From contig DQFX01000058.1 in the NCBI GenBank assembly GCA_003531585.1, positions 11,997 to 19,440 of the forward strand: 7,444 nt of DNA, written 5' to 3'. The first letter of the stretch is position 1, and each line of letters starts with the position of its first letter. Positions 1 through 5,531 of the stretch are shown in pieces. Position numbers and translations under genes: made by a program. The notes beneath the pieces are model-generated. The model saw nothing but the letters and a program-made list of their open reading frames with translations. It had not been told where the DNA came from and did not search any database. The stretch is from Oscillospiraceae bacterium. Its GTDB lineage: Bacteria > Bacillota > Clostridia > Oscillospirales > Ruminococcaceae.

Positions 1-24
1 ATCTGCCGTGAAGGAGGTTTTTAA
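1..24 (+). CDS. possible 3' end of an upstream gene (very uncertain)
   Basis: Frame 1 reads seven sense codons from the window edge (ICREGGF) and stops at TAA 22-24. Another frame stops at TGA 9-11. Either could be the tail of a gene upstream of cysK, but seven residues are too few to identify anything. An AAGGAGGT at 11-18 lies inside this piece and has no start codon at a proper distance behind it. Confidence 0.2.
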   Translation: MCREGGF

Positions 25-42
25 AGGTTACCTTGTAACAGT

Positions 43-49
43 AAAGGAG
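43..49 (+). promoter_or_regulatory. ribosome binding site of cysK
   Basis: AAAGGAG at 43-49 lies 7 nt before the ATG at 57 and fixes that start. A second, unused-looking AAGGAGGT sits at 11-18. Between them a small hairpin is possible (GTTAC 27-31, loop CTT, GTAAC 35-39). No promoter for cysK is visible in the 56 bases available, so its transcription start lies further upstream or cysK is co-transcribed with an upstream gene. Confidence 0.8.
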
Positions 50-56
50 AACAACC

Positions 57-986
57 ATGAAAGTTTATCAGACAATAACCGACCTCGTAGGACGCACCCC
101 CCTTCTCGAAGTAACAAAGATCGAGGCTGAGGAGCAGACCGGAGCAAAGATCTTCGCAAAGCTGGAGCTTTTCAATCCGGCAGGCAGCGTAAAGGACAGA
201 GTAGCGGTCGCAATGATCAACGACGCTGAGAAGCGCGGCGTGCTCAAGCCCGACAGCGTGATCATCGAGCCGACCAGCGGCAACACCGGTATCGGCCTTG
301 CAGCAGTAGCCGCAGCAAGGAACTACCGCATAATCATCGTAATGCCCGAGACCATGAGCGTCGAGCGCCGCAACCTGATGAAGGCGTACGGCGCGGAGCT
401 GGTGCTTACCGACGGCGCAAAGGGCATGAAGGGCGCCATCGAGAAGGCGAACGAGCTTGCCAAGGAGATCCCCGGCGGCTTCATTCCCTCGCAGTTCACC
501 AACCCGGCTAATCCCTCCGCGCACGAGGCTTCCACAGGCCCCGAGATCTGGGAGGACACCGACGGTAAGGTAGACATCTTCGTTGCAGGCGTAGGCACCG
601 GCGGAACCGTCAGCGGCGTGGGCAGATACCTCAAGTCCAAGAACCCCGGCGTTAAGGTCGTTGCAGTTGAGCCGAAGAGCTCCCCGGTTCTTTCCGAGGG
701 CAAGTCCGGCCCGCACAAGATCCAGGGTATCGGCGCAGGCTTCGTTCCGGAGACCCTCGACACCAAGATCTACGACGAGATCATTCCCGTTGAGAACGAG
801 GACGCTTTCGCAACAGGCAGACGTATCGCACGCACCCAGGGCGTTCTGGTAGGTATTTCCTCCGGCGCGGCTATGTGGGCTGCTATCCAGCTTGCAAAGC
901 GCCCCGAGAACAAGGGCAAGAACATCGTTGTCCTCCTCCCCGATACCGGCGAGAGATACCTCTCCACCGCTATGTTCGCTGAATAA
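57..986 (+). CDS. cysK: cysteine synthase A (O-acetylserine sulfhydrylase)
   Basis: This 309-residue cytoplasmic enzyme is a PLP-dependent beta-replacement enzyme that makes L-cysteine and acetate from O-acetylserine and sulfide, the last step of cysteine synthesis. Its length is that of bacterial CysK. Visible signatures, in order, are NPAGSVKDR with the Schiff-base lysine K46, the substrate loop TSGNTG at 73-78, QFTNPANP at 146-153, the glycine-rich PLP-phosphate loop GTGGT at 180-184, SSGAA at 268-272 (the serine near the pyridine nitrogen), and PDTGERYLST at 295-304. No regulatory CBS domain follows, which argues against cystathionine beta-synthase; O-phosphoserine or CysM-type specificity cannot be excluded from motifs alone. 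The gene has its own Shine-Dalgarno and is closed by a strong terminator, so it is the last gene of its transcript. No cysE neighbour is seen. Confidence 0.96.
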   Translation: MKVYQTITDLVGRTPLLEVTKIEAEEQTGAKIFAKLELFNPAGSVKDRVAVAMINDAEKRGVLKPDSVIIEPTSGNTGIGLAAVAAARNYRIIIVMPETMSVERRNLMKAYGAELVLTDGAKGMKGAIEKANELAKEIPGGFIPSQFTNPANPSAHEASTGPEIWEDTDGKVDIFVAGVGTGGTVSGVGRYLKSKNPGVKVVAVEPKSSPVLSEGKSGPHKIQGIGAGFVPETLDTKIYDEIIPVENEDAFATGRRIARTQGVLVGISSGAAMWAAIQLAKRPENKGKNIVVLLPDTGERYLSTAMFAE

Positions 987-1019
987 GCTGTTTTCACAGG
1001 TTTCTTCCTCAATATATAC

Positions 1020-1056
1020 CGCCCCGGAGAGTATTCGTTCCGGGGCGATTTTTTTT
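1020..1056 (+). terminator. intrinsic terminator of cysK
   Basis: A perfect 9-bp GC-rich stem (CGCCCCGGA at 1020-1028 with TCCGGGGCG at 1039-1047) encloses a 10-nt loop and is followed one base later by eight T at 1049-1056. It lies 34 nt after the cysK stop. This is a textbook Rho-independent terminator that separates cysK from the hydrolase gene. Confidence 0.93.
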
Positions 1057-1067
1057 CAGCTTACTGC

Positions 1068-1096
1068 TTGACTATTATAAATATATGGGGTATAAT
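1068..1096 (+). promoter_or_regulatory. sigma-70-type promoter of the MBL hydrolase gene
   Basis: TTGACT at 1068-1073 and a perfect TATAAT at 1091-1096 are separated by exactly 17 bp. Transcription should begin near 1102-1104, giving a leader of about 75 nt before the TTG at 1177. The promoter lies 12 nt behind the cysK terminator, consistent with a new transcript. Confidence 0.85.
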
Positions 1097-1104
1097 AAGT
1101 CCAG

Positions 1105-1120
1105 AAGCTGTTTTTACAGC
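1105..1120 (+). promoter_or_regulatory. palindrome at the predicted transcript start (candidate operator or 5' stem-loop)
   Basis: GCTGT 1107-1111, loop TTTT, ACAGC 1116-1120 forms a perfect 5-bp stem with a four-base loop. It lies at about +3 to +18 of the predicted transcript. The 15-base string at 1105-1119 recurs at 985-999, just after the cysK stop, with one mismatch, and both copies contain CTGT-N4-ACAG. It may be a repressor site covering the start of transcription or a 5' stabilising hairpin. Confidence 0.35.
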
Positions 1121-1176
1121 ACTGCGCGTATTATAACGCCTCTAAAATACAAATAGTTATGACTGGAGGTCGTAAA

Positions 1177-2055
1177 TTGTATAGTCTTATCAGGGTCGGC
1201 GAGGACACTTGGTACGCCCCGACCCCTACAAATATAGGAATTTTCCGTTATTCCGGGCGGGAGGTCTGCATGATAGACGCAGGCTCCCGGGACATAGCCG
1301 CGGGAGTTCTGGAGCAGGTAAGATCCCATGGCTGGGAGCTGAAAAAGCTGTTCCTGACGCACTCCCACGCCGACCACGTAGCCGGAGCCGCGTTCCTGCG
1401 GGAGCAGACCGGCTGCGAGGTCTGCGCGCCGGGGATTTCCGCGGCGGCGGTGGAGCACAGCTTCCTTATCCCAGTGACCCTCTACGGAGGAAGCACCACC
1501 CCGGAGATGTGCTCCAGGCTGCTGACCCCGCCCCCCTGCGCCTGCTCGGAGCTTTACGGGGACGCGCTCCCGCCGGGGCTTGATTTTGAGCGCCTGGACG
1601 GTCACGACATGGCGCAGGCGGCGTTCCGCACCCGGGACGGCGTGTGGTTCACGGCGGACGCCGTAGTCAGCGCCGGGGACCTGCAGAAGCACCGTATCTC
1701 GTTCGTGTATTCGCAGGAGCAGCACCGTGAGTCCCTCGCGCGGCTCAGCGGGTTCAGCGGGAAACTGTTCATTCCCGCCCACGACGTTCCCTGCGAGGAT
1801 ATCGCGCCGCTGGTTCAGGAGAACCTCGCCGCTATGAACGAGGTCGCCGCTGACATCGAGGAGATGTGCGGAACTCCGCAGACCATCGACGACCTCATCG
1901 CAAAGTGTCTCGAAAAGTACCATATCCGGCTGTACCTCATGCAGTATCTTCTCGTGGGGCAGACCGTCCGCAGCTACGTCACCTGGCTGCTCAAAACCGG
2001 ACGTATCGAGCCGGTCTATGAGGGGACGCGGCTGCTTTTCAGCAGGATACAGTGA
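1177..2055 (+). CDS. MBL-fold metallo-hydrolase, substrate unknown
   Basis: This is a 292-residue cytoplasmic protein with a metallo-beta-lactamase fold. From the TTG start, the metal motif T-H-S-H-A-D-H gives H62, H64, D66 and H67; the later ligands are probably H143 (DGHD), D161 (TADAV) and H202 (PAHD). This is the full dinuclear metal set of the glyoxalase II/lactonase-like branch. The roughly 80-residue C-terminal part, with LMQYLLVGQTVRSYVTWL near 261-278, resembles the helical or winged-helix-like tail of uncharacterised clostridial MBL proteins; that match is from memory. Five cysteines cluster at 80-123. The start was chosen because GGAGG 1165-1169 lies 7 nt before TTG 1177, whereas the in-frame ATG at 1159 overlaps that site and has none of its own. 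The gene is alone on its transcript, so context gives no substrate. Confidence 0.85.
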   Translation: MYSLIRVGEDTWYAPTPTNIGIFRYSGREVCMIDAGSRDIAAGVLEQVRSHGWELKKLFLTHSHADHVAGAAFLREQTGCEVCAPGISAAAVEHSFLIPVTLYGGSTTPEMCSRLLTPPPCACSELYGDALPPGLDFERLDGHDMAQAAFRTRDGVWFTADAVVSAGDLQKHRISFVYSQEQHRESLARLSGFSGKLFIPAHDVPCEDIAPLVQENLAAMNEVAADIEEMCGTPQTIDDLIAKCLEKYHIRLYLMQYLLVGQTVRSYVTWLLKTGRIEPVYEGTRLLFSRIQ

Positions 2056-2070
2056 TTACAACCAGGATAA

Positions 2071-2167
2071 TCATGCGTTAATTTACTGATAGTAATTTTA
2101 ATTCCAGACGAGCTGTCATGAAAGAATGCGTCCGGAATAACGCAAATGTTACACGATAAACGCATGA
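2071..2167 (+). repeat. nested inverted half-sites upstream of the GH3 promoter (candidate operators)
   Basis: The gap between the hydrolase and GH3 genes holds a perfect 9-bp inverted repeat, TCATGCGTT at 2071-2079 and AACGCATGA at 2159-2167. Inside it lies a second pair of the TGCGT core (2127-2131) and its complement ACGCA (2140-2144), 8 bp apart. A separate palindrome TTACT-GAT-AGTAA spans 2083-2095. The block ends 12 bp before the predicted -35 box, a usual place for sugar-responsive regulators. No regulator gene is adjacent, so the binding protein is unknown. Confidence 0.35.
2101..2138 (+). other. hairpin 46 nt after the hydrolase stop
   Basis: ATTCCAGACG at 2101-2110 pairs with CGTCCGGAAT at 2129-2138, nine of ten positions matching around an 18-nt loop. 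No T tract follows, so it is not a standard intrinsic terminator; no other terminator is seen for the hydrolase gene. It may be the 3' structure of that mRNA or part of the regulatory palindromes that overlap it. Confidence 0.4.
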
Positions 2168-2179
2168 ATGTGAAACAAG

Positions 2180-2208
2180 TTTACAACCCTAGGAAATATG
2201 GCTATAAA
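2180..2208 (+). promoter_or_regulatory. promoter of the GH3 gene
   Basis: TTTACA at 2180-2185 and TATAAA at 2203-2208 are 17 bp apart, each one base off consensus. Transcription would begin near 2215, right in front of the AGGAGGT at 2216-2222, giving a leader of only about 13 nt. The position of the -10 box supports the ATG at 2228 as the translation start. Confidence 0.65.
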
Positions 2209-2227
2209 AAATAACAGGAGGTATACC

Positions 2228-4282
2228 ATGCCAGACTACCACGACCCGAACCTCACCGCGCAGGAGCGCGCGGAAGCACTGACCGACACGCTGACAGTCC
2301 AGCAGCAGGCGGAGCAGCTCAAATACGACGCACCGGCGATCCCTTCCGCTGGACTTCCCGCCTACAACTGGTGGAACGAGGGGCTTCACGGAGTTGCTCG
2401 GGCGGGTACAGCGACGATGTTCCCGCAGGCGATAGGCCTTGCGGCGATGTTCGACCGGGAAATGCTCCGGAAGTGCGCGGATATAACCTCCACGGAGGCG
2501 CGCGCGAAGTACAATGCGGCGAGCCGGCACGGCGACCGCGACATCTACAAGGGTCTGACTCTCTGGGCGCCCAACGTGAATATTTTCCGCGACCCGCGCT
2601 GGGGCAGGGGTCACGAGACCTACGGCGAGGACCCGTACCTCACCTCTGAGCTTGGCAAGGAGTACGTCCGGGGGCTCCAGGGCGGCGGGAAGTACCTGAA
2701 AACCGCCGCCTGCGCGAAGCATTTCGCGGTGCACAGCGGCCCCGAGGCGGAGCGCCACACCTTCGACGCGCAGGTATCCCCGAAGGACATCGAGGAGACC
2801 TACCTCCCGGCGTTCCGCGCCCTGGTCAAGGACGCGCACGTTGAAAGCGTGATGGGCGCGTATAATCTCGTGAACGGCGAGCCTGCCTGCGCAAGCCCGT
2901 TCCTCATGGGGAAGCTGAAGGAATGGGGCTTCGACGGCTATTTCACCTCCGACTGCTGGGCTATCCGGGACTTCCACACCACCCACTGCATAACCGCCAC
3001 CGCGCCGGAGTCCGCCGCCCTCGCGCTGAAGGCAGGCTGCGACATGAACTGCGGCAATACATATCTCCACATGCTTGCGGCGCTCGAAAAGGGGCTGGTT
3101 TCCGAGGAAGATATCCGCCGCGCCTGCGTGCACGTAATGCGCACCAGAATACGTCTCGGTCAGCTTGACAAAACCGAATATGACGACATTCCGCTGACCG
3201 CCGTTTCAACGGAGGAAAGCAAGCAGCATTCCCTGGAGTGCGCGCTGCGTTCCGCCGTTCTGCTGGAAAATAACGGTATACTCCCGCTTTCGGACAAGCT
3301 CGGAACTATCGCGGTGATAGGTCCGAACGCCGACAGCCGCGAGGCGCTCACCGGGAACTACAACGGCACCGCCGACGAGTACGTGACGTTCCTGGACGGC
3401 ATAAGGGAGCGGTTTTCCGGCCGTATTCTGTACTCCCAGGGCTGCCACCTCTACAAGGACCGCACCCAGGGTCTCGCGCAGCCCGGCGACTTGTATTCCG
3501 AGGCGCTTGCCATGGCGGAGTGCGCCGACGTGGTCGTAGCCTGCGTAGGCCTTGACGCGACCCTCGAGGGCGAGGAGGGCGACACCGGCAACGAGTTCAG
3601 CTCCGGCGACAAGCCCGACCTGCGTCTGCCGGAGAGCCAGCGTATTCTCCTCCGGAAGCTGGAGGAGCTCGGCAAGCCGCTTGTTATCGTGCTTGCGGCG
3701 GGAAGCTCGGTCAACGTTGAGGTGAAGTGCGACGCGCTGCTGGATATGTGGTACCCGGGTCAGCTGGGCGGACGTGCGCTCGCGAATCTGCTTTTCGGCG
3801 ACGTCTCCCCGAGCGGAAAGCTCCCGGTGACGTTCTACAGAACGGCTGACCTCCTGCCGGATATCCATGACTACAGCATGAAGGGCAGGACTTACCGCTA
3901 CTGCACAGATGAGAATGTACTCTACCCGTTCGGGCATGGTCTGAGCTACGCGGACGTGCGCTGCGTGAATATGGAAATAGTCAGCGGCACGGACGTTGAA
4001 GTCACGGTGGAGAACCGCAGCGATATCCCGGCGGAGGAGGTCGTGCAGGTCTACGTCAAGGGCTGCAATGAGGATTCCGTGCCGAACCGCTCGCTGTGCG
4101 GTTTCCAGCGTGTGAGACTGGAGCCGCACGAAACTAAGGCGGTGCATATCCCGGTACCCTCGGCGGCTTTTCAGACCGTTCTTTCCGACGGGTCGCGCGA
4201 GGTGCTTCCGGGCAGATTTACGCTGTTCGTGGGGATAGATACGGCTTCGGAGCTTCTTCAGCAGGATATATTCATCAACTAA
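2228..4282 (+). CDS. GH3 family glycosidase, beta-xylosidase/beta-glucosidase-like, intracellular
   Basis: This 684-residue retaining glycosidase of family GH3 removes non-reducing-end sugars from short beta-linked oligosaccharides. No signal peptide is seen, so it should act on imported oligomers in the cytoplasm. The N-terminal barrel (about 1-300) carries NWWNEGLHG at 47-55, KH at 164-165 and SDCWA with the nucleophile D242. The alpha/beta sandwich (about 330-560) has LEGEEGD at 446-452; E447 or E449 is the likely acid/base. The fibronectin-III-like domain begins near YPFGHGLSY at 566-574. The SDCWA form and the layout match the bacterial beta-xylosidase branch, but beta-glucosidase or alpha-arabinosidase activity is possible. 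AGGAGGT 2216-2222 decides the ATG at 2228; an in-frame ATG at 2198 lies upstream of the predicted -10 box. No transporter or regulator gene is adjacent. Codons are strongly GC-ended, as in the hydrolase gene. Confidence 0.92.
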   Translation: MPDYHDPNLTAQERAEALTDTLTVQQQAEQLKYDAPAIPSAGLPAYNWWNEGLHGVARAGTATMFPQAIGLAAMFDREMLRKCADITSTEARAKYNAASRHGDRDIYKGLTLWAPNVNIFRDPRWGRGHETYGEDPYLTSELGKEYVRGLQGGGKYLKTAACAKHFAVHSGPEAERHTFDAQVSPKDIEETYLPAFRALVKDAHVESVMGAYNLVNGEPACASPFLMGKLKEWGFDGYFTSDCWAIRDFHTTHCITATAPESAALALKAGCDMNCGNTYLHMLAALEKGLVSEEDIRRACVHVMRTRIRLGQLDKTEYDDIPLTAVSTEESKQHSLECALRSAVLLENNGILPLSDKLGTIAVIGPNADSREALTGNYNGTADEYVTFLDGIRERFSGRILYSQGCHLYKDRTQGLAQPGDLYSEALAMAECADVVVACVGLDATLEGEEGDTGNEFSSGDKPDLRLPESQRILLRKLEELGKPLVIVLAAGSSVNVEVKCDALLDMWYPGQLGGRALANLLFGDVSPSGKLPVTFYRTADLLPDIHDYSMKGRTYRYCTDENVLYPFGHGLSYADVRCVNMEIVSGTDVEVTVENRSDIPAEEVVQVYVKGCNEDSVPNRSLCGFQRVRLEPHETKAVHIPVPSAAFQTVLSDGSREVLPGRFTLFVGIDTASELLQQDIFIN

Positions 4283-4319
4283 AAATCGGGCGCAGCCGTA
4301 TCTGACTGCGCCCTGATTT
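4283..4319. terminator. shared bidirectional terminator of the convergent GH3 and ispF genes
   Basis: GGGCGCAG 4288-4295 pairs with CTGCGCCC 4306-4313 around a 10-nt loop, and AAATC/GATTT extend the stem with one bulged T at 4314. Read on the minus strand the core is followed by GA and five T (complement of 4281-4285), a good end for ispF. On the plus strand the tail is a weaker, interrupted T tract. The hairpin lies between the GH3 stop and the ispF stop codon, whose bases 4318-4319 it uses. Confidence 0.85.
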
Positions 4320-4785
4320 ACTTTTCGAGGAGTACTGCCGCCTGGCTTCCGATACCCGCTCCCGCAAGCCCCAGCCCTTCCTCGGTGGTGGCTTTTACGC
4401 TCACCTGCGAAATATCGCAGCCGAACGCCGCCGCGAGGCTCTCCCGCATTGCGGGGATATGCTTCGCGAGCTTCGGGCGCTCCGCGATTATCGTCAGGTC
4501 GAGGTTGCCGAGCCGGAACCCCGCGCCCTCCATGCGGCGAATGACCTCCGCAAGCAGCTTCATGCTGTCCGCGCCCTTGTACTGCGGGTCGCTGTCCGGG
4601 AAAAGCTTCCCGATGTCGCCCATCGCGAGTGCGCCGAGTATCGCGTCCATCAGGGCGTGCACCGCGACGTCCGCGTCCGAGTGACCGAGAAGTCCAAGTT
4701 CGCAGGGTACCTCCACGCCGCACAGAATGAGCTTCCGCTCCGGAACCAGGCGGTGTACGTCGTAGCCTGTGCCAATTCTTACCAT
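4318..4785 (-). CDS. ispF: 2-C-methyl-D-erythritol 2,4-cyclodiphosphate synthase
   Basis: IspF converts CDP-methylerythritol 2-phosphate to methylerythritol cyclodiphosphate, releasing CMP, in the MEP pathway of isoprenoid synthesis; the family works as a cytoplasmic homotrimer. At 155 residues it is full length. The zinc ligands are visible as GYDVHR (D9, H11) and H43 in DVAVHAL; LGHSDADV at 33-40, GDIGKLFPDSDP at 56-67 and KATTEEGLG near the C-terminus are family signatures. The start is set by AAGGAG (complement of 4795-4800), 9 nt before the ATG. The usual partner ispD is not beside it; the gene stands alone, with its own promoter, divergent from the ribosomal operon and convergent with GH3. 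Confidence 0.97.
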   Translation of the reverse strand: MVRIGTGYDVHRLVPERKLILCGVEVPCELGLLGHSDADVAVHALMDAILGALAMGDIGKLFPDSDPQYKGADSMKLLAEVIRRMEGAGFRLGNLDLTIIAERPKLAKHIPAMRESLAAAFGCDISQVSVKATTEEGLGLAGAGIGSQAAVLLEK

Positions 4786-4807
4786 GTGAAATCACTCCTT
4801 TATATTA

Positions 4808-4836
4808 ATGATAACGCACAGGCGCGCTTTTGTCAA
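4808..4836 (-). promoter_or_regulatory. promoter of ispF
   Basis: On the minus strand TTGACA (complement of 4831-4836) and TATCAT (complement of 4808-4813) are 17 bp apart. Transcription should begin near 4801, leaving a leader of only about 16 nt that is little more than the Shine-Dalgarno. It is back to back with the rpmG promoter, the two -35 boxes being 30 bp apart. Confidence 0.8.
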
Positions 4837-4847
4837 CAATGTGGATC

Positions 4848-4895
4848 AAAAAAGTGAAAAAAGCCCTTGACAAGCCGGGATATATGTGGTATAAT
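4848..4895 (+). promoter_or_regulatory. strong promoter with UP element for the rpmG-secE-nusG-rplK-rplA operon
   Basis: TTGACA at 4867-4872 and TATAAT at 4890-4895 are both perfect consensus with a 17-bp spacer. TGG directly before the -10 box makes an extended -10 (TGn). Two A6 tracts at 4848-4853 and 4857-4862 fill the place of an UP element, which binds the alpha-subunit C-terminal domain. This is the strongest promoter in the window, as expected for ribosomal genes. Transcription should start near 4902, giving a leader of about 130 nt before rpmG. Confidence 0.92.
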
Positions 4896-4992
4896 GGTGA
4901 TACCTCGAATGGGGCTTATTTTTTTGTGTCTTTTTATAGATGCAGTTGAGCCGCCGTTTAAACCCGCAATCCCGCGGCCGAGGGAGGCAATA

Positions 4993-5040
4993 ATGCCCGC
5001 AACGGGCAAGAAAATAGGAGGTGCCGAAAGTGAGAGTTAA
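4993..5040 (+). CDS. possible 15-codon leader peptide overlapping rpmG
   Basis: ATG 4993 opens a 15-codon frame (MPATGKKIGGAESES) ending at TAA 5038-5040. GGGAGG at 4982-4987 lies 5 nt before it. The frame runs through the rpmG Shine-Dalgarno and overlaps the first 11 bases of rpmG in another frame, so ribosomes translating it would cover or couple to the rpmG start. Its start codon also lies at the foot of a 6-bp hairpin (TGCCCG 4994-4999, CGGGCA 5003-5008). No such leader is known to me for L33, so translation is only inferred. Confidence 0.3.
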   Translation: MPATGKKIGGAESES

Positions 5041-5179
5041 AATTACACTGGCGTGTACAGAATGCAAACAGCGCAACTACAACACCATGAAGAACAAGAA
5101 GAACGATCCTGACAGACTTGAGATGAACAAGTACTGCCGCTTCTGCAAAAAGCATACTCTTCACAAGGAAACCAAGTAA
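5030..5179 (+). CDS. rpmG: 50S ribosomal protein L33, zinc-binding (C+) form
   Basis: This 49-residue protein of the large ribosomal subunit begins MRVKITLACTECKQRNY. Two CxxC pairs, C9/C12 and C36/C39, form a zinc ribbon, so it is the zinc-dependent paralog type. Its length is normal for the family. The start is a GTG at 5030, decided by AGGAGGT at 5016-5022 with 7 nt between. The gene leads the operon and secE begins 15 nt after its stop, the usual order in Firmicutes; the tRNA-Trp gene found between them in some genomes is absent. Many Firmicutes swap C+ and zinc-free copies under zinc limitation; whether a second copy exists here cannot be seen. Confidence 0.95.
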   Translation: MRVKITLACTECKQRNYNTMKNKKNDPDRLEMNKYCRFCKKHTLHKETK

Positions 5180-5194
5180 TCAGGAGGAGTCAGA

Positions 5195-5512
5195 ATGGCA
5201 AACGAGATCGACGAGATTAAGAACGTTGGCAAAGACACTCCCGTTGCTTCCGATGTGAAGGATAGCGCAGACTCCAAGAAGTCAAAGGATAAGGACAAGT
5301 CCAAAAAGGCTGCGTCTGCAAAGAAGCCCAAGAAGGGTATCGTAAAGTACTTCAAGGATTGCAAGGCTGAGTTCAAGAAGGTCGTATGGCCCACACCGAA
5401 GAGCACAACGAACAACACTATCGTTGTTATCGTCGTATGTCTGGTGGCTGGACTGTTCATCTTCGGTATCGACTCGCTTTTCGCATTCCTCAACAAAGTG
5501 ATACTGGGCTGA
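5195..5512 (+). CDS. secE: protein translocase subunit SecE
   Basis: SecE clamps SecY in the SecYEG channel that exports proteins across the cytoplasmic membrane. This 105-residue copy is the short single-span form of Gram-positive bacteria: the amphipathic helix with the conserved KKVVWPT at 61-67, then one membrane segment at about 75-97, and only eight residues after it. The first roughly 46 residues are a low-complexity Lys/Asp/Ser stretch that lengthens it beyond the commonest 60-70 residues. AGGAGG 5182-5187 lies 7 nt before the ATG. It is followed 19 nt later by nusG, the almost universal neighbour of secE. Confidence 0.96.
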   Translation: MANEIDEIKNVGKDTPVASDVKDSADSKKSKDKDKSKKAASAKKPKKGIVKYFKDCKAEFKKVVWPTPKSTTNNTIVVIVVCLVAGLFIFGIDSLFAFLNKVILG

Positions 5513-5531
5513 CAGGTTCAAGGGGGTAAAC

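Noticed and set aside
1130..1135. TATAAT on the minus strand before the hydrolase gene
   Set aside because: No -35 box at the correct distance and no minus-strand gene for it to serve.
1114..1923. A 269-codon minus-strand frame opposite the MBL hydrolase
   Set aside because: It has no recognisable family or convincing ribosome site and shadows a gene with a full metal motif.
2189..3133. A 314-codon minus-strand frame opposite GH3
   Set aside because: Repetitive Arg/Val/Ala-rich translation with no domain; it covers the GH3 start region and promoter on the other strand.
3206..4795. A 529-codon open frame on the minus strand through GH3 and ispF
   Set aside because: It lies antisense to the GH3 gene and out of frame with ispF, whose motifs are complete. 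Its Arg/Gly/Ala-rich composition is the usual shadow of GC-rich codons.
4861..4925. AAGCCC ... GGGCTT inverted repeat followed by seven T, terminator-like
   Set aside because: The left arm is upstream of the predicted transcription start, so it is not in the RNA, and the loop would be over 40 nt.
5180..5194. Possible place for a tRNA-Trp gene between rpmG and secE
   Set aside because: The gap is only 15 bases, so no tRNA fits.
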